From assembly GCF_001270065.2 (NCBI RefSeq), contig NZ_LFYT02000001.1, positions 186,001-250,000 of the forward strand: DNA of 64,000 nucleotides, read 5' to 3'. Positions within the stretch are counted from its first letter, which is position 1. Every line of letters begins with the position of its first letter. Below are positions 9,653 through 19,034 of this stretch, in pieces. A program made the position numbers and the translations under genes. The notes under the pieces were generated by a model, which had not been told where the DNA came from, made no database searches, and was given only the letters and a program-made list of their open reading frames with translations. The stretch comes from Limnohabitans planktonicus II-D5. GTDB lineage: Bacteria; Pseudomonadota; Gammaproteobacteria; Burkholderiales; Burkholderiaceae_C.

Positions 9653-9865
9653 TCAGCTCGAGATCACCCATTGAATGATGCCTTTGGCCACAAAGCCGAG
9701 CATGCCGAAAGCCAGACCCAGGAAAATGACAAAGGTTCCAAATTTTCCAGCTTTGGATTCCCAAGCCAATTGGCCAATGATGAACAACATGTAGAGCATG
9801 AAAGCCGCCACACCCACTGTCATGCCAAACAGGGAAAATTCTTCTTCTGTGAAGCCGAACATCAC
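9653..9865 (-). CDS. DUF2788 family small membrane protein
   Basis: This 70-residue protein has two predicted membrane segments (MTVGVAAFMLYMLFIIGQLAW and FVIFLGLAFGMLGFVAKGI) and a conserved ESKAGKFGTF loop. That is the arrangement I recall for DUF2788, whose function is unknown. Its start overlaps the stop of the DUF2189 gene by 4 bp (ATGA), so the two are translationally coupled and probably work together at the inner membrane. Confidence 0.8.
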   Translation of the reverse strand: MMFGFTEEEFSLFGMTVGVAAFMLYMLFIIGQLAWESKAGKFGTFVIFLGLAFGMLGFVAKGIIQWVISS

Positions 9866-10716
9866 CGTTCACCCTGCGCATTCAATCGTTCTTGAAGTTC
9901 ACTCACATCCACCAGCGCACGGTAGGCGTGCCAGCTGCCGTGTCCAAGCATGGGCACGATGAGAATCAAACCCAAAAACAGCGAAAAGATGCCCAGCAGA
10001 CAAAAACCCATCAGCAAAAAAGCCCACAGTGCCATGGGAATTGGGTGAGTCAGCAAGGCATTCCAGCTCGTCAGGACCGCTTGCAATACCGTCACACGGC
10101 GGTCCAGCAGCATAGGCATGGACACCACACTGGAGGCAAACACCGGAGCGGCCATCATTGCGCCCAGTCCGAGCCAGATTTCAAACAAGGGGTTGTCTTT
10201 GCTGAGCACGACCAGGCGGATGAAGTCGATGGGGGTGTGAATGGGGGCGGGTGCCAGCCAGGTGATCAGGGCCGCAGACGTGATGACCCAGCCGGTGCCC
10301 GCCAAGCTCAAAAGAATGCCAAAGCGGATCAGGCTCCAATAGCTGTCCGGTTCATGGCGCAGCTTCAATTGCCAATGCGTCCAGGTGTCGATCAATAAAC
10401 CCAAATCGACCTTTTCCCCCTTTTCCATGGCGCGGCTCATGGCATACAGGCTGGTGGCCAATACCGGTGCGATGACCAAAAAACCAGACAGGGCCCCAGC
10501 GAGCAACCAAAATCTGTCGTGCGCCAACAAGGTGATCAAAGCACCCCAAATGGCCAAAATCAGACCATGCATCATGCTCAATAGGGGCGAGCGCGTCATG
10601 TCCTTGAAACCCAATGCCAACCAATGCAGAGGTTGGTCCATCGTGATGGGCAAGATGAGGGGTAAATGGCGTTCAGAACGTGTCTGATCCGTCTGTGGCG
10701 GGTGGTGTTGCGTCAT
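9862..10716 (-). CDS. DUF2189 family integral membrane protein
   Basis: This 284-residue protein has about six hydrophobic segments. It matches the DUF2189 pattern I know from proteobacteria: an N-terminal PLHWLALGFKDMTRSPLLSMMHG segment, then GFLVIAPVLATSLYAMSRAMEKGEK, then a conserved C-terminal GHGSWHAYRALVD. The function is unknown; members are inner-membrane proteins often near respiratory genes. It is the first gene of a two-gene operon with the DUF2788 protein. The 143-bp upstream gap to the Spy-like gene holds nothing I recognise. Confidence 0.75.
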   Translation of the reverse strand: MTQHHPPQTDQTRSERHLPLILPITMDQPLHWLALGFKDMTRSPLLSMMHGLILAIWGALITLLAHDRFWLLAGALSGFLVIAPVLATSLYAMSRAMEKGEKVDLGLLIDTWTHWQLKLRHEPDSYWSLIRFGILLSLAGTGWVITSAALITWLAPAPIHTPIDFIRLVVLSKDNPLFEIWLGLGAMMAAPVFASSVVSMPMLLDRRVTVLQAVLTSWNALLTHPIPMALWAFLLMGFCLLGIFSLFLGLILIVPMLGHGSWHAYRALVDVSELQERLNAQGER

Positions 10717-10859
10717 TGGGCAAGCCTAGCCAAGCACTGATGTTCAGGTATTGATGTGTGTCAATTCATGAAAGTGACATCCAATACGCTAACCGTTCAG
10801 AACGGGTAGCTGTGTTTTGAAGTCATGTCAAACACAAGGCGCTTGATTGACCATGCGCT

Positions 10860-11357
10860 TCAATAACGCCAATAACGCCCTCCACCAAAATAGATGTTGC
10901 CGCGTCTGTCATGCATGTGCTTGAAGGTTTCCGCATCAAAAATCTTCTTTTGTTCGGGATTCAGATCGGCATAAAAATTTTTGGTGATGTCCACGTGTTT
11001 TTGAATCACAGCGTCTCGCTGCGCTTTGTGCGCAAGCATTTGGTCAAGGCGTTCGGGTGTGCTGAGTTTGGCCATGGCGACAGGATCAGGCCGTGGAAAA
11101 ACCGGAGCTGTTGATTGCAAGTGTTGTGAAAAAGCTTGCCAGGCAGCGGATTGCCCAGGAGCCAATTTCAGTTTGTCATGGAGATCAGCCAAGTCTTTGC
11201 TGTTGAACTGTTCCATGTTCTGGCGCATGTGTTGCATGCGATCTGGGCGTGCTGAAGGCGCTGTGGGTGAATTGGAAGGTGCGTTTTGCGCCAAGGAAAA
11301 CCCCGACAGGCTGAGCATCAGACTGGCGGTGATCATGGGGGAGCGAAGAAATTTCAT
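10860..11357 (-). CDS. Periplasmic Spy/CpxP-like protein (LTXXQ-type motif)
   Basis: This 165-residue protein has an N-terminal signal peptide (MKFLRSPMITASLMLSLSG, cleavage after SLAQ) and a charged helical body. DLHDKLKLAPGQSAAWQAF and a second motif near ADLNPEQKKIFD resemble the paired LTxxQ repeats of Spy/CpxP periplasmic chaperones and sensors. It ends in an aromatic/glycine tail (GGGRYWRY). ATG 11357 was chosen over the longer open frame because of AAAGGATG just upstream and a proper signal peptide. Its position near copper genes fits an envelope or metal stress role, but that is inference. Confidence 0.75.
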   Translation of the reverse strand: MKFLRSPMITASLMLSLSGFSLAQNAPSNSPTAPSARPDRMQHMRQNMEQFNSKDLADLHDKLKLAPGQSAAWQAFSQHLQSTAPVFPRPDPVAMAKLSTPERLDQMLAHKAQRDAVIQKHVDITKNFYADLNPEQKKIFDAETFKHMHDRRGNIYFGGGRYWRY

Positions 11358-11526
11358 GGCAAACATCCTTTCAGTGATAGACGCAGTCAGTGTGCTGCAC
11401 TCATGAGCTGGGCATGAGTTGTGCAGACACTCGTGTGTCATGTTCGGCGACCTGCAGAAGATGACAGCTCAAACAACTATGGATTCGGCCTTGTTAAGTT
11501 TTGAATGTTTGAAGATGTTGTGGGTC

Positions 11527-11643
11527 AGCGGTTGAAAACACCGACATGGGCCTGTGACAACCCCCATCATGTCGGACTCTGCGGGTGCCGACCTGCACAT
11601 TGACATGTTTCACACATTCCAAACTTCAGGGTGCCTGATCAAT
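11527..11643 (-). repeat. GTAGGTCGG-family palindromic repeat, one unit, reversed
   Basis: It reads on the plus strand ACCGACATGGGCC, then CATGTCGGACTCTGCG, GTGCCGACCTGC and the flank TTCACACATTCCAAACTTCAG. On the minus strand it therefore has the same left-to-right order as other copies. Its terminus (ATTGATCAGG on the minus strand) contains the TGA stop codon of the DUF2892 gene. Confidence 0.8.
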
Positions 11644-11833
11644 GTTGTTTGGTTTTGCAGGTGTTGATGCCCAGCAAGCTGTAGGGCGGGCACCAGCCGA
11701 TCAGGCCAGTGGCTATTGGCACCAGTCCCAACCAGCCCCAGACGCCGATGTGGCCGGTCAAGGTCAAGCCCACCAGAATCAGGCCTGCCAGCACGCGAAC
11801 GATGCGTTCAATACCACCAATGTTTTGGGTCAT
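11639..11833 (-). CDS. DUF2892 (YgaP-like inner membrane) protein
   Basis: This 64-residue protein reads MTQNIGGIERIVRVLAGLIL and continues with the GLVPIATGLIGWCPPYSLLG motif typical of DUF2892. It has two short membrane segments and a conserved cysteine in GWCP. Members often accompany sulfur- or metal-related proteins. Its TGA stop codon lies inside the terminal repeat of the adjacent palindromic element, so the last residues may not be ancestral. It is probably co-transcribed with the copper chaperone upstream (24-bp gap). Confidence 0.85.
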   Translation of the reverse strand: MTQNIGGIERIVRVLAGLILVGLTLTGHIGVWGWLGLVPIATGLIGWCPPYSLLGINTCKTKQH

Positions 11834-11857
11834 GACGACTCCTTCAGAGTGAAAAAA

Positions 11858-12055
11858 TCAAACAGTGACGCGATAACCTTCCTCAGCAATGGCCTGTGCC
11901 AAAGCGTCACGGGGCTTTTCAGATTCAACTTGCACGGTGTTGTGTAGCCGGTCAATCGTGATTTTGGCCTGGCTGTCCACAGCCAACAGAGCCTGGGTCA
12001 CGGCCTTTTCGCAATGGCCGCACGTCATGCCCTCAACAGTGAAAATCTGGTTCAT
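11858..12055 (-). CDS. copZ: Heavy-metal-associated domain protein, copper chaperone CopZ-like
   Basis: This 65-residue single HMA domain has the metal-binding motif GMTCGHCEKAV near the N-terminus (Cys-x-x-Cys). It fits a cytosolic Cu(I) chaperone that hands copper to the P-type ATPase encoded divergently 66 bp away. ATG 12055 (MNQIFTVEGMTCGHC) was preferred to the longer open frame, which would add a non-family extension. The gap holds the short palindrome ACCCTCACGGGT (12075-12086), a possible but unproven operator; no CueR- or CsoR-type regulator gene is adjacent. Confidence 0.88.
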   Translation of the reverse strand: MNQIFTVEGMTCGHCEKAVTQALLAVDSQAKITIDRLHNTVQVESEKPRDALAQAIAEEGYRVTV

Positions 12056-12121
12056 GATGTGTGATTCAAATAAACCCTCACGGGTATCTATCAAGCATAG
12101 ATAAAAAAAGGTGCTTTGAAC

Positions 12122-14332
12122 ATGACAAAGATCAACAACGAACCCCAAACCATCGACATCGGCATTGGGGGCATGACCTGTGCCTCATGCGTGTCGCGGG
12201 TTGAAAAGGCGTTGAACAAAGTGCCTGGTGTGACCTTGGCCACCATCAACCTGGCCACTGAATCGGCCCGCATTACCGTGAAATCAAAAGAAGTCAGTGA
12301 GGCCCGTTTGCGGCGAGCTGTTCGCGATGCAGGTTACGAGCCCCTCACCCCACAGGCGGTGCAGGCGGCGCAAAACGTGTCCACTTGGTCGGGCTTCATG
12401 CCGGTGGCGTTTGGCCTCCTGCTCTCAGCGCCTTTGGTCTTGCCTATGCTCGGGAATCTGTGGGGACAGCACTGGATGGTGCCACCTTGGCTGCAGTTTG
12501 CCTTGGCTACGCCCGTGCAATTCATTTTGGGCGCACGCTTTTACATGGCTGGGTGGCACGCCCTTAAAGCCTTCACGGGCAATATGGATTTGCTGGTGGC
12601 CTTGGGCACCACGGCCGGGTGGCTGCTGTCGGTCTGGTTGTGGCTCACGGCCCATCCGGGTCACGCGCCGCATCTGTACTTTGAAGGCTCAGCCGTGGTC
12701 ATCACCCTGGTCCTGCTGGGCAAGTGGCTGGAGGCGCGAGCCAAACGTCAAACCACTCAAGCCATTCGAGCCCTGCATGCGCTGCGCCCTGACAAAGCCC
12801 ACTGGATCAGCAAAGACGGCGAAGTCGATGTGCCTGTGGATGAAATTCTGGTGGGTGATCTGATTGTGGTGCGCCCGGGCGAGCGCTTTCCCCTCGATGG
12901 CCAACTGGTTGAAGGCCAAACCCAGGTGGATGAAGCCATGCTCACGGGCGAGCCCTTGCCGGTCTCCAAAGCCATGGGGTCACAACTCACGGGGGGCTCC
13001 ATCAATGGCGATGGCCGGGTTTTGATGCGCATCAGTGCCGTCGGTCATGAAACCGTGCTCTCGCACATCATCCGGCTGGTGGAAGACGCGCAAGCGGCCA
13101 AAGCCCCCATTCAGCGCCTGGTGGACAAAGTGGCTGAAATTTTTGTGCCCGTGGTCTTGGTGGTGGCATTGATCACCCTGGCGGTCTGGATGTTCATGGG
13201 GGCCTCATTTGAGACCGCCTTGATCCATGCGGTGGCTGTGCTGGTGATCGCTTGTCCTTGCGCATTGGGCTTGGCCACACCGGTGGCCATCATGGCGGGC
13301 ACGGGCGTGGCGGCCCAACACGGCATCCTGATCAAGGACGCTCAAGCGCTGGAGATTGCACACCAGGTGCAAACCGTGGCTTTTGACAAGACCGGCACCC
13401 TCACGGTGGGCCAGCCACGCCTGACGCACCAAGTTCCAGCACCTGGGCAAGATGGCCAAACCATGCTGGCCTGGGCTGCAGCGGTGCAAAGCGGCAGCGA
13501 ACACCCCTTAGCCCGTGCAGTGCTGAGCGCTGCACTGGAACAAGGCCAAAGCTTGATGAGCGCGCAAGAGGTGAGCGCTGTGCCAGGCAAAGGCGTGAAA
13601 GCCACGGTCGATGGCCACCACCTGATGCTGGGCAGCCTCCGATGGCTGCAGCAAGAAGGCCTGGACAGCGCCTTGTGGGCAGATGAAATCAAGTCATTGC
13701 AGCCGGTTGGCGCCACGCTGTCAGCACTGGCTGAGCGCAGTCACACAGGCGTGCAGGGTCTGCTCTTGATGGCATTTGGCGATGAACCCAAGCCCGGCGC
13801 TGCGCAGGCCCTGGCCGCATTGCGCGAGAGGGGTTTGAAACTCGTCATGATCTCTGGCGACAACCAGGCTGCAGCAGAGGCCATGGCGCGCCGTTTGGGG
13901 CTGCGTCCTGAAGACGGCGAAGTTCTGGCCGATGTGCTGCCCGGTGACAAATCCGCGCAGGTGCAAAAACTGCGAGAAGGCGGCCGCATTGTGGCCATGG
14001 TGGGCGATGGGGTCAACGACGCACCAGCCCTTGCCGCCGCGGATGTGGGCTTGGCCATGGGCAACGGCACCGATGTGGCCATGCATGCGGCAGGCATCAC
14101 CCTGATGCGTGGTGATGTCGCCCTGGTGGGCGCGGCGCTCGACATTTCGGCGCGCACCGTGGCCAAGATCCGGCAAAACCTGTTTTGGGCATTCGCCTAC
14201 AACGTGGCGGGCATTCCCCTGGCGGCCATGGGCTTCCTGAATCCGGTGATTGCAGGGGGGGCCATGGCCCTGAGTTCAGTCAGCGTGATGGGCAACGCCC
14301 TGCTGCTCAAACGCTGGAAGCCCAAAGGCTGA
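12122..14332 (+). CDS. copA: Copper-translocating P1B-type ATPase
   Basis: This 736-residue protein has one N-terminal HMA domain ([15 protein letters not shown], residues ~16-30), eight expected membrane segments and the CPC ion-binding motif ([13 protein letters not shown]). The actuator motif is [11 protein letters not shown], the phosphorylation motif [10 protein letters not shown], the HP motif [10 protein letters not shown] and the hinge [16 protein letters not shown]. It exports Cu(I) from the cytoplasm by ATP hydrolysis. TTG 12116 lies two codons upstream, but ATG 12122 is the more likely start. It is divergent from copZ. A hairpin (ACAACAGGC / GCCTGTTG, 14340-14364) without a T-tract follows the gene, then a four-unit repeat array. 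Confidence 0.96.
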   Translation: MTKINNEPQTIDIGIGGMTCASCVSRVEKALNKVPGVTLATINLATESARITVKSKEVSEARLRRAVRDAGYEPLTPQAVQAAQNVSTWSGFMPVAFGLLLSAPLVLPMLGNLWGQHWMVPPWLQFALATPVQFILGARFYMAGWHALKAFTGNMDLLVALGTTAGWLLSVWLWLTAHPGHAPHLYFEGSAVVITLVLLGKWLEARAKRQTTQAIRALHALRPDKAHWISKDGEVDVPVDEILVGDLIVVRPGERFPLDGQLVEGQTQVDEAMLTGEPLPVSKAMGSQLTGGSINGDGRVLMRISAVGHETVLSHIIRLVEDAQAAKAPIQRLVDKVAEIFVPVVLVVALITLAVWMFMGASFETALIHAVAVLVIACPCALGLATPVAIMAGTGVAAQHGILIKDAQALEIAHQVQTVAFDKTGTLTVGQPRLTHQVPAPGQDGQTMLAWAAAVQSGSEHPLARAVLSAALEQGQSLMSAQEVSAVPGKGVKATVDGHHLMLGSLRWLQQEGLDSALWADEIKSLQPVGATLSALAERSHTGVQGLLLMAFGDEPKPGAAQALAALRERGLKLVMISGDNQAAAEAMARRLGLRPEDGEVLADVLPGDKSAQVQKLREGGRIVAMVGDGVNDAPALAAADVGLAMGNGTDVAMHAAGITLMRGDVALVGAALDISARTVAKIRQNLFWAFAYNVAGIPLAAMGFLNPVIAGGAMALSSVSVMGNALLLKRWKPKG

Positions 14333-14365
14333 GCTGCCCACAACAGGCCTTTTCCAGCCTGTTGG

Positions 14366-14825
14366 GATCCGGTACGCTCAAGTATGAAATGTGTGAGAAA
14401 TGTCATCTCGCAGGGCACCACTCGCAGAGTCTGACATGGTGGGTTTGGGCACAGGCCCATGTCCGGGGTCTTCGACCGCCGACCTGCAGCATCTTTGATC
14501 ATGGATCTTGTAGGTCGGCACTCGAAGAGTCCGACATGGTGGGTTTGGGCACATGCCCATGTCGGGGTCTTCGGCCGCCGACCTGCAACATCTTTGAGCA
14601 TGGATCTTGTAGGTCGGCACTCGAAGAGTCCGACATGGTGGGTTTCGGCACAGGCCCATGTCGGGGCTTTCGACAGCCGACCAACAGCATCATTGAGAAT
14701 GGATCTTGTAGGTAGGCACTCGCAGAGTCCGACGTGGTGGGTTTGGGCGCATGCCCATGTCGGGGTCTTCGACCGCCGACCTGCAGCATCTTTGAGCATT
14801 GAAAACAGCACAGGACGGTATCAAT
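14366..14825 (+). repeat. Four-unit tandem array of the GTAGGTCGG palindromic repeat
   Basis: Units start near 14406, 14506, 14605 and 14704 (period 99-100 bp). Each has arms AGGTCGGCACTCGAAGAG, TCCGACATGG and CCCATGTCGG, GGTCTTCG, CCGCCGACCT; the two arms pair over about 28 bases with a few mismatches. Left frame GATCCGGTACGCTCAAGTAT and right frame GAAAACAGCACAGGACGG with TATCAATA mark the element ends. It lies between converging copA and the VirK/YbjX gene. Confidence 0.93.
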
Positions 14826-14853
14826 AGGGCCTTCTGTACCGAAGATGATGGTT

Positions 14854-15729
14854 TCAGTCCCGGCTGATCATGTTGGCAGAAAGTGCTTGTAAAAGATCAG
14901 ACGCCAAAGCGGCCTTGCGTTTGGCTTCGGCGCGCTTGTTGGAAGCCACGTCGCTGAAATCCTGGGGCAAGGACACGATCGGGCTCAAGGCAAAAAAACC
15001 ATCGGCCTGGGGCGTGGCACCCAAGTCGCGCCACAGGCCTTCCAAATCGGTCTTGATTTTCAGTCGGCGCACCGGATTGAGGGCCACCCGTTGGGGGTTG
15101 GAGACCAGCAACACGCGCTGGCAAGCACACAGGTGAGCAAATTGCCGTGCCGCCTGCACAAGCAGCATGGACGGGCGGTAACCATGAAAGCTCTTGGTCG
15201 CCGTGCGGAGCAGGTCTTTGGCCCCATCGACTTTGTTGCTTTGCAAACGCGTGACCACCATGTCGGGGGTGGACGGTTCCCCGATCAAGGAAAAAGTCAA
15301 AGAATACAAAAACCGATCACCCAGATACAGCTGCAAACTCATTTCGCCTTCTCGGTGACCGTCGCGCAAGGACTGCAAATACAACTTGGCAGTGTCTGTC
15401 GATTTGGTTTGCACACTTCCAATCAGCAGGGGTTTCACGGCGGATTGCTTCAGCAAAGTGAGCAAACCGTGTTGATCGAGCACTTCGTAGTGGCGAATCA
15501 TCATCTCAACACGCTGCTGGCAATTCAAAGTGCTAAAACCGTAAGGTCGGTAAATGCGAGTGAGTAATTTGGGGAAATCAGGTAGTTGCGACCACAACAC
15601 GGCGTGTGAGCGCACAAACGAAACCCACTGGTGCGTGCTGGAGGGGTAAAGCAGACGTCCCAGAATCATTTTGACCCGCTCACGCGGGTGGTGTTTCAGT
15701 GCAGTCCAGGAATCTTGCCAAGCGTTCAT
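14854..15729 (-). CDS. VirK/YbjX (DUF535) family protein
   Basis: This 291-residue protein resembles the VirK/YbjX family. Recognisable segments are YRPYGFSTLNCQQRVEMMIRHY, LYLGDRFLYSLTFSL, and a later KSFHGYRPSMLLVQAARQFA. The FFALSPIVSLP segment comes before a lysine/arginine-rich C-terminal helix (SNKRAEAKRKAALASDL). Biochemical function is unknown; enterobacterial members affect envelope and virulence traits. No signal peptide is visible. It is flanked on both sides by palindromic repeats, with an AT-rich stretch upstream (15735-15840) that probably holds its promoter. Confidence 0.82.
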   Translation of the reverse strand: MNAWQDSWTALKHHPRERVKMILGRLLYPSSTHQWVSFVRSHAVLWSQLPDFPKLLTRIYRPYGFSTLNCQQRVEMMIRHYEVLDQHGLLTLLKQSAVKPLLIGSVQTKSTDTAKLYLQSLRDGHREGEMSLQLYLGDRFLYSLTFSLIGEPSTPDMVVTRLQSNKVDGAKDLLRTATKSFHGYRPSMLLVQAARQFAHLCACQRVLLVSNPQRVALNPVRRLKIKTDLEGLWRDLGATPQADGFFALSPIVSLPQDFSDVASNKRAEAKRKAALASDLLQALSANMISRD

Positions 15730-15870
15730 CGGTACTCAGGGGAGAACTTAAAGAAAAAATAAGTATTTAATATAAACAATATTAATAAATGGATTATCAC
15801 AAAGGTTATTTAAATGTAACAAATTAGATTCTTGGTCCCGTCTATTTCTCTAGGCTTGGATGTTGAAGGT

Positions 15871-16034
15871 ATTGATCCGGCACGCTGCAGTGTGAAATGT
15901 GTGATGCATGTCATCTTGCAGGTCAGCACTCGCCGAGTCCGTCAGGATAGGTTTGGGCACAGGCCCATGTCGGTGTCTTCGACCACCGACCTGCAACATC
16001 TTTGAACATTGAAAACTTCACAGGGCCGAATCCA
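15871..16034 (+). repeat. GTAGGTCGG-family palindromic element, one unit with both terminal repeats
   Basis: A complete single-unit copy. The left end is ATTGATCCGGCACGCTGCAG, the left arm CAGGTCAGCACTCGCCGAGT, the right arm CCATGTCGGTGTCTTCGACC then ACCGACCTGC, and the right end AACTTCACAGGGCCGAATCC. It lies between the VirK/YbjX gene and the icd terminator and is immediately joined to part of a second repeat type. Confidence 0.9.
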
Positions 16035-16097
16035 TTGAAAACGCAGTTGACCGCATTGAACCCGCTGGAAGCCCCTGTGCATCGTGAACGCTGTGAT
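16029..16097 (+). repeat. Left-end fragment of the second (CTAGAAAACGCAG) MITE-like element
   Basis: GAAAACGCAGTTGACCGC followed by AACCCGCTGGAAGCCC matches the left ~65 bp of the 233-bp element at 46762-46994. The right half is absent here, and the sequence runs into the icd terminator. It overlaps the right end of the preceding palindromic element, forming a composite. Confidence 0.75.
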
Positions 16098-16098
16098 G

Positions 16099-16131
16099 AA
16101 AAAACCCCGCTGACCTGGGAGGTTGGCGGGG
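16099..16131 (-). terminator. Rho-independent terminator of icd
   Basis: On the minus strand, CCCCGCCAACCT pairs with AGGTCAGCGGGG around a CCC-containing loop, followed by TTTTTT. It lies about 50 bp after the icd stop codon. Confidence 0.85.
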
Positions 16132-16181
16132 GCTGGGGGCGGTATTGCCTGGCGTGCGGGCCGCCAGGGATCAGCCGGACA

Positions 16182-18422
16182 TCAGGCAGCGTTGGTGCTG
16201 GCCAGGGCTGCGTTGAAGGTGGCGCTGGGGCGCATGATGGCGGCCAGTTTGGCTTGGTCGGGCATGTAGTAGCCGCCAATGTCCACTGGGTGTCCCTGCA
16301 CGGCGTTGAGCTCGTCCACGATCTTTTGCTCGTTCTCGGTCAGTTGCTTGGCCAAAGGTGCGAACTGGGCGGCCAAGTCCTTGTCTTCGGTTTGCTCGGC
16401 CAATTCCTGCGCCCAGTACATGGCCAGGTAAAACTGGCTGCCACGGTTGTCGAGCTGTCCGGTCTTGGGCGAGGGATTCTTGTTGTTGTCCAGCAGTTTG
16501 CCCGTGGCGGCGTCCAGGGTTTTGGACAAGACCACGGCTTTTTTGTTGCCGGTTTTCATGCCCAGGTCTTCCAGCGACACGGCCAAGGCCAGGAATTCAC
16601 CCAGCGAGTCCCAGCGCAAATGGTTTTCTTCGACCAGTTGCTGCACATGCTTGGGGGCAGAGCCACCCGCGCCCGTTTCGTACATGCCGCCACCGGCCAT
16701 CAAAGGCACCACTGAGAGCATCTTGGCCGAGGTGCCCAATTCCATGATCGGGAACAGGTCGGTCAGGTAGTCGCGCAAGATGTTGCCGGTGGCGCTGATG
16801 GTGTCAAACCCACGAACCACGCGCTCCAGCGTGTAACGCATCGCACGCACCTGGCTCATGATTTGAATTTCAAGACCCGAGGTGTTGTGCTCATGCAGGT
16901 ACATCTTCACTTTGGTGATCAGCTGAGCTTCGTGGGGGCGGTACTGATCGAGCCAGAACACCACGGGCATGCCCGAGTTGCGGGCGCGGGTGACGGCAAG
17001 CTTGACCCAATCGCGGATCGCAGCATCCTTGACTTGGCACATGCGCCAAATGTCGCCAGCTTCCACGTTTTCAGACAAGAGCACCTCGCCGGTGTTGATG
17101 TCGGTGATGTTGGCCACGCCGTCTTCTTGGATTTCAAAGGTTTTGTCGTGCGAGCCGTATTCTTCGGCTTGCTGGGCCATCAGGCCGACGTTGGGCACAG
17201 TGCCCATGGTCTTGGGGTCGAAAGCGCCGTGCCATTTGCAGAAGTTGATCATCTCCTGGTAAATGCGGGCAAAAGTCGACTCGGGCATCACGGCCTTGAC
17301 GTCTTTCAGACGGCCGTTGGCGTCCCACATCTTGCCGCCGTTGCGGATCATGGCGGGCATGGAGGCGTCCACGATCACATCGTTGGGTGAGTGGAAGTTG
17401 GTGATGCCTCTGGCCGAGTCCACCATGGCCAGCTCGGGGCGGTGCTCGTGACAGGCGTGCAGGTCACGCTTGATTTCGTCTTGCTTGGACTGGGGCAGGC
17501 TGGTGATCTTGTTGTACAGATCGGCCATGCCGTTGTTCACGTTCACGCCCAGCTCCTTGAACAGGGCGCCATGCTTTTCAAAGGCTTCTTTGTAGAAGAT
17601 CTTGACGCAGTGACCGAACACGATGGGGTGCGAGACCTTCATCATGGTGGCCTTGACGTGCAGCGAGAACATCACACCGGTCTTGCGTGCGTCCTCGATT
17701 TCCTTTTCGTAGAACTCGCACAGGGCCTTTTTGCTCATGAACATGCTGTCGATGACTTCACGGTCGAGCAAGGAAACTTTGGGTTTGAGGATGATGGTTT
17801 TGCCGCTTGTGGTGATCAGCTCCATCCGAACGTCGCGGGGGCGGTCCAGGGTCATGGACTTTTCACCGTGGTAGAAATCGCCAGCGTGCATGTGCGAGAC
17901 GTGCGAGCGCGAAGCCTGGCTCCACTCGGCCATGCTGTGCGGGTTTTTGCGGGCGAACTCTTTGACGGCGCGGGGCGCGCGGCGGTCGGAGTTGCCTTCG
18001 CGCAGCACGGGGTTCACCGCCGAGCCGGTGCACTTGGCATAACGGGCCTTGATGGCTTTTTCTTCGTCGGTTTTGGGGTTTTCGGGGTAGTCGGGCAGGG
18101 CGTAGCCTTTGCCTTGCAACTCTTTGATGGCGGCGGTCAACTGACCCACCGAAGCGCTGATGTTGGGCAGCTTGATGATGTTGGCTTCGGGCCTGAGGGT
18201 CAGCTTGCCCAGTTCAGCCAGGTTGTTGGGGGCGCGCTGTTCGGGCGGCAACACATCCGAGAACTCACCCAAAATACGGGCGGCCACTGAGATGTCGCTC
18301 TCTGCCACTTCGATGCCGGCGGGGGCCGCAAAGGTGCGGATGATCGGCAAAAACGAGGCCGTGGCCAACAAGGGTGCCTCGTCGGTCAGGGTGTAAATGA
18401 TCTTGGATTTGTCAGCAGCCAT
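16182..18422 (-). CDS. icd: NADP-dependent isocitrate dehydrogenase, monomeric type
   Basis: This 746-residue protein is of the large monomeric isocitrate dehydrogenase type, unrelated in length to the ~420-residue dimeric enzyme. It begins [20 protein letters not shown]. It holds the family segments [56 protein letters not shown] and [19 protein letters not shown]. It catalyses oxidative decarboxylation of isocitrate to 2-oxoglutarate in the TCA cycle, giving NADPH. ATG 18422 is preferred to an in-frame GTG at 18434. The gene is monocistronic with its own terminator. The 2-oxoglutarate it makes feeds the glutamate and P-II nitrogen circuitry encoded elsewhere in the window. Confidence 0.97.
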   Translation of the reverse strand: MAADKSKIIYTLTDEAPLLATASFLPIIRTFAAPAGIEVAESDISVAARILGEFSDVLPPEQRAPNNLAELGKLTLRPEANIIKLPNISASVGQLTAAIKELQGKGYALPDYPENPKTDEEKAIKARYAKCTGSAVNPVLREGNSDRRAPRAVKEFARKNPHSMAEWSQASRSHVSHMHAGDFYHGEKSMTLDRPRDVRMELITTSGKTIILKPKVSLLDREVIDSMFMSKKALCEFYEKEIEDARKTGVMFSLHVKATMMKVSHPIVFGHCVKIFYKEAFEKHGALFKELGVNVNNGMADLYNKITSLPQSKQDEIKRDLHACHEHRPELAMVDSARGITNFHSPNDVIVDASMPAMIRNGGKMWDANGRLKDVKAVMPESTFARIYQEMINFCKWHGAFDPKTMGTVPNVGLMAQQAEEYGSHDKTFEIQEDGVANITDINTGEVLLSENVEAGDIWRMCQVKDAAIRDWVKLAVTRARNSGMPVVFWLDQYRPHEAQLITKVKMYLHEHNTSGLEIQIMSQVRAMRYTLERVVRGFDTISATGNILRDYLTDLFPIMELGTSAKMLSVVPLMAGGGMYETGAGGSAPKHVQQLVEENHLRWDSLGEFLALAVSLEDLGMKTGNKKAVVLSKTLDAATGKLLDNNKNPSPKTGQLDNRGSQFYLAMYWAQELAEQTEDKDLAAQFAPLAKQLTENEQKIVDELNAVQGHPVDIGGYYMPDQAKLAAIMRPSATFNAALASTNAA

Positions 18423-18772
18423 GGGGTGTCTCACTTTTGGTCGAGGATGATGCGGAGGTCGAGAACGAGTAGGTTCTGACGCTCACTGGGGCTTCTGCGG
18501 TCTCAGTCGAGGCAGATGAAGCGCACTATTTTAAGAGAGCCAAAGAGTGGTTTTTCTTACGCAAGGCTGTTCATGGGCGTGCCACGCCACAGAACAGGAC
18601 AGTTTGAGAGTGAACTTTTTGCCGATAACCTTGAGAGGAATGGGCTTTGTCATGGCCCCAGAGGGAATGCGAGTCGCCCGAATGGCAGGGCTTGGTGGGT
18701 CAAAGCTTTCACACTGCGAGCGGGCGCTGAGCCTTTTTCCGTCGGCAAGGCACGCCAAGCGGGCCACACGGC
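18423..18772. other. Intergenic stretch upstream of icd, no recognisable gene
   Basis: About 350 bp between the icd start and a relic ORF. Short open frames exist on both strands but show no recognisable domain, no convincing ribosome-binding site and no coding-like composition. It should contain the icd promoter on the minus strand. It may include decayed coding sequence linked to the relic just downstream. Confidence 0.5.
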
Positions 18773-18880
18773 ATGAAGCACATGCACTTTGACTTTTCAC
18801 CCAAACTGCAGGCCCTGAGCAAGCGCACCCGGTAATTCATGGCCGAACCGGGGACTCCGCTGGAAAAAGCCCACAGTTCA
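18773..18880 (+). pseudogene. Possible 5' relic of an acyl-CoA dehydrogenase gene
   Basis: ATG 18773 opens a 20-codon frame whose translation contains MHFDFSPKLQALSKRTR, then TAA. The next codons in frame give FMAEPGTPLEKAH. The MHFD(F/Y)SPK start followed by a helix and FM resembles the N-terminus of one acyl-CoA dehydrogenase subfamily. The frame is closed by a nonsense codon and then runs into a palindromic repeat, with no further dehydrogenase sequence. The match is short, so chance is possible. Confidence 0.4.
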
Positions 18881-18885
18881 TACCC

Positions 18886-18995
18886 TGTAGGTCGGTGGCT
18901 TCAGCCCCGACAAGTGCCTGATTCACCGCCACTCACCGTCATCGCCTCGAATGGCAAATCCAGGGCTGTCGCAGCTGAAGCGGCCGACCTGACAA
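18886..18995 (+). repeat. Variant GTAGGTCGGTGGCTTCAGC palindromic repeat
   Basis: Left arm TGTAGGTCGGTGGCTTCAGC then CCCGAC; right arm GTCGCAGCTGAAGC then GGCCGACCT. They pair with few mismatches around a spacer of about 55 bp. The left arm and following ~18 bp closely match a segment inside putA (42924-42965), so this is a subfamily of the main repeat. It truncates the acyl-CoA dehydrogenase-like relic. Confidence 0.75.
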
Positions 18996-19034
18996 AGTGC
19001 ATGACTCGGCTTGCAAGCTCCAACCGCTGGGGTG

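Noticed and set aside
12075-12086. Definite CsoR/CueR operator between copZ and copA
   Set aside because: ACCCTCACGGGT is palindromic but short, matches no consensus I can state with confidence, and no cognate regulator gene is in the window.
14197-14811. Long overlapping ORFs across the four-unit repeat array, with repeated peptides such as GRRSKTPTWACAQTHHVGL
   Set aside because: They arise because a ~99-bp period divisible by three keeps the frame open through tandem repeats. There is no ribosome-binding site or start context, and similar peptides appear on both strands and at every repeat locus.
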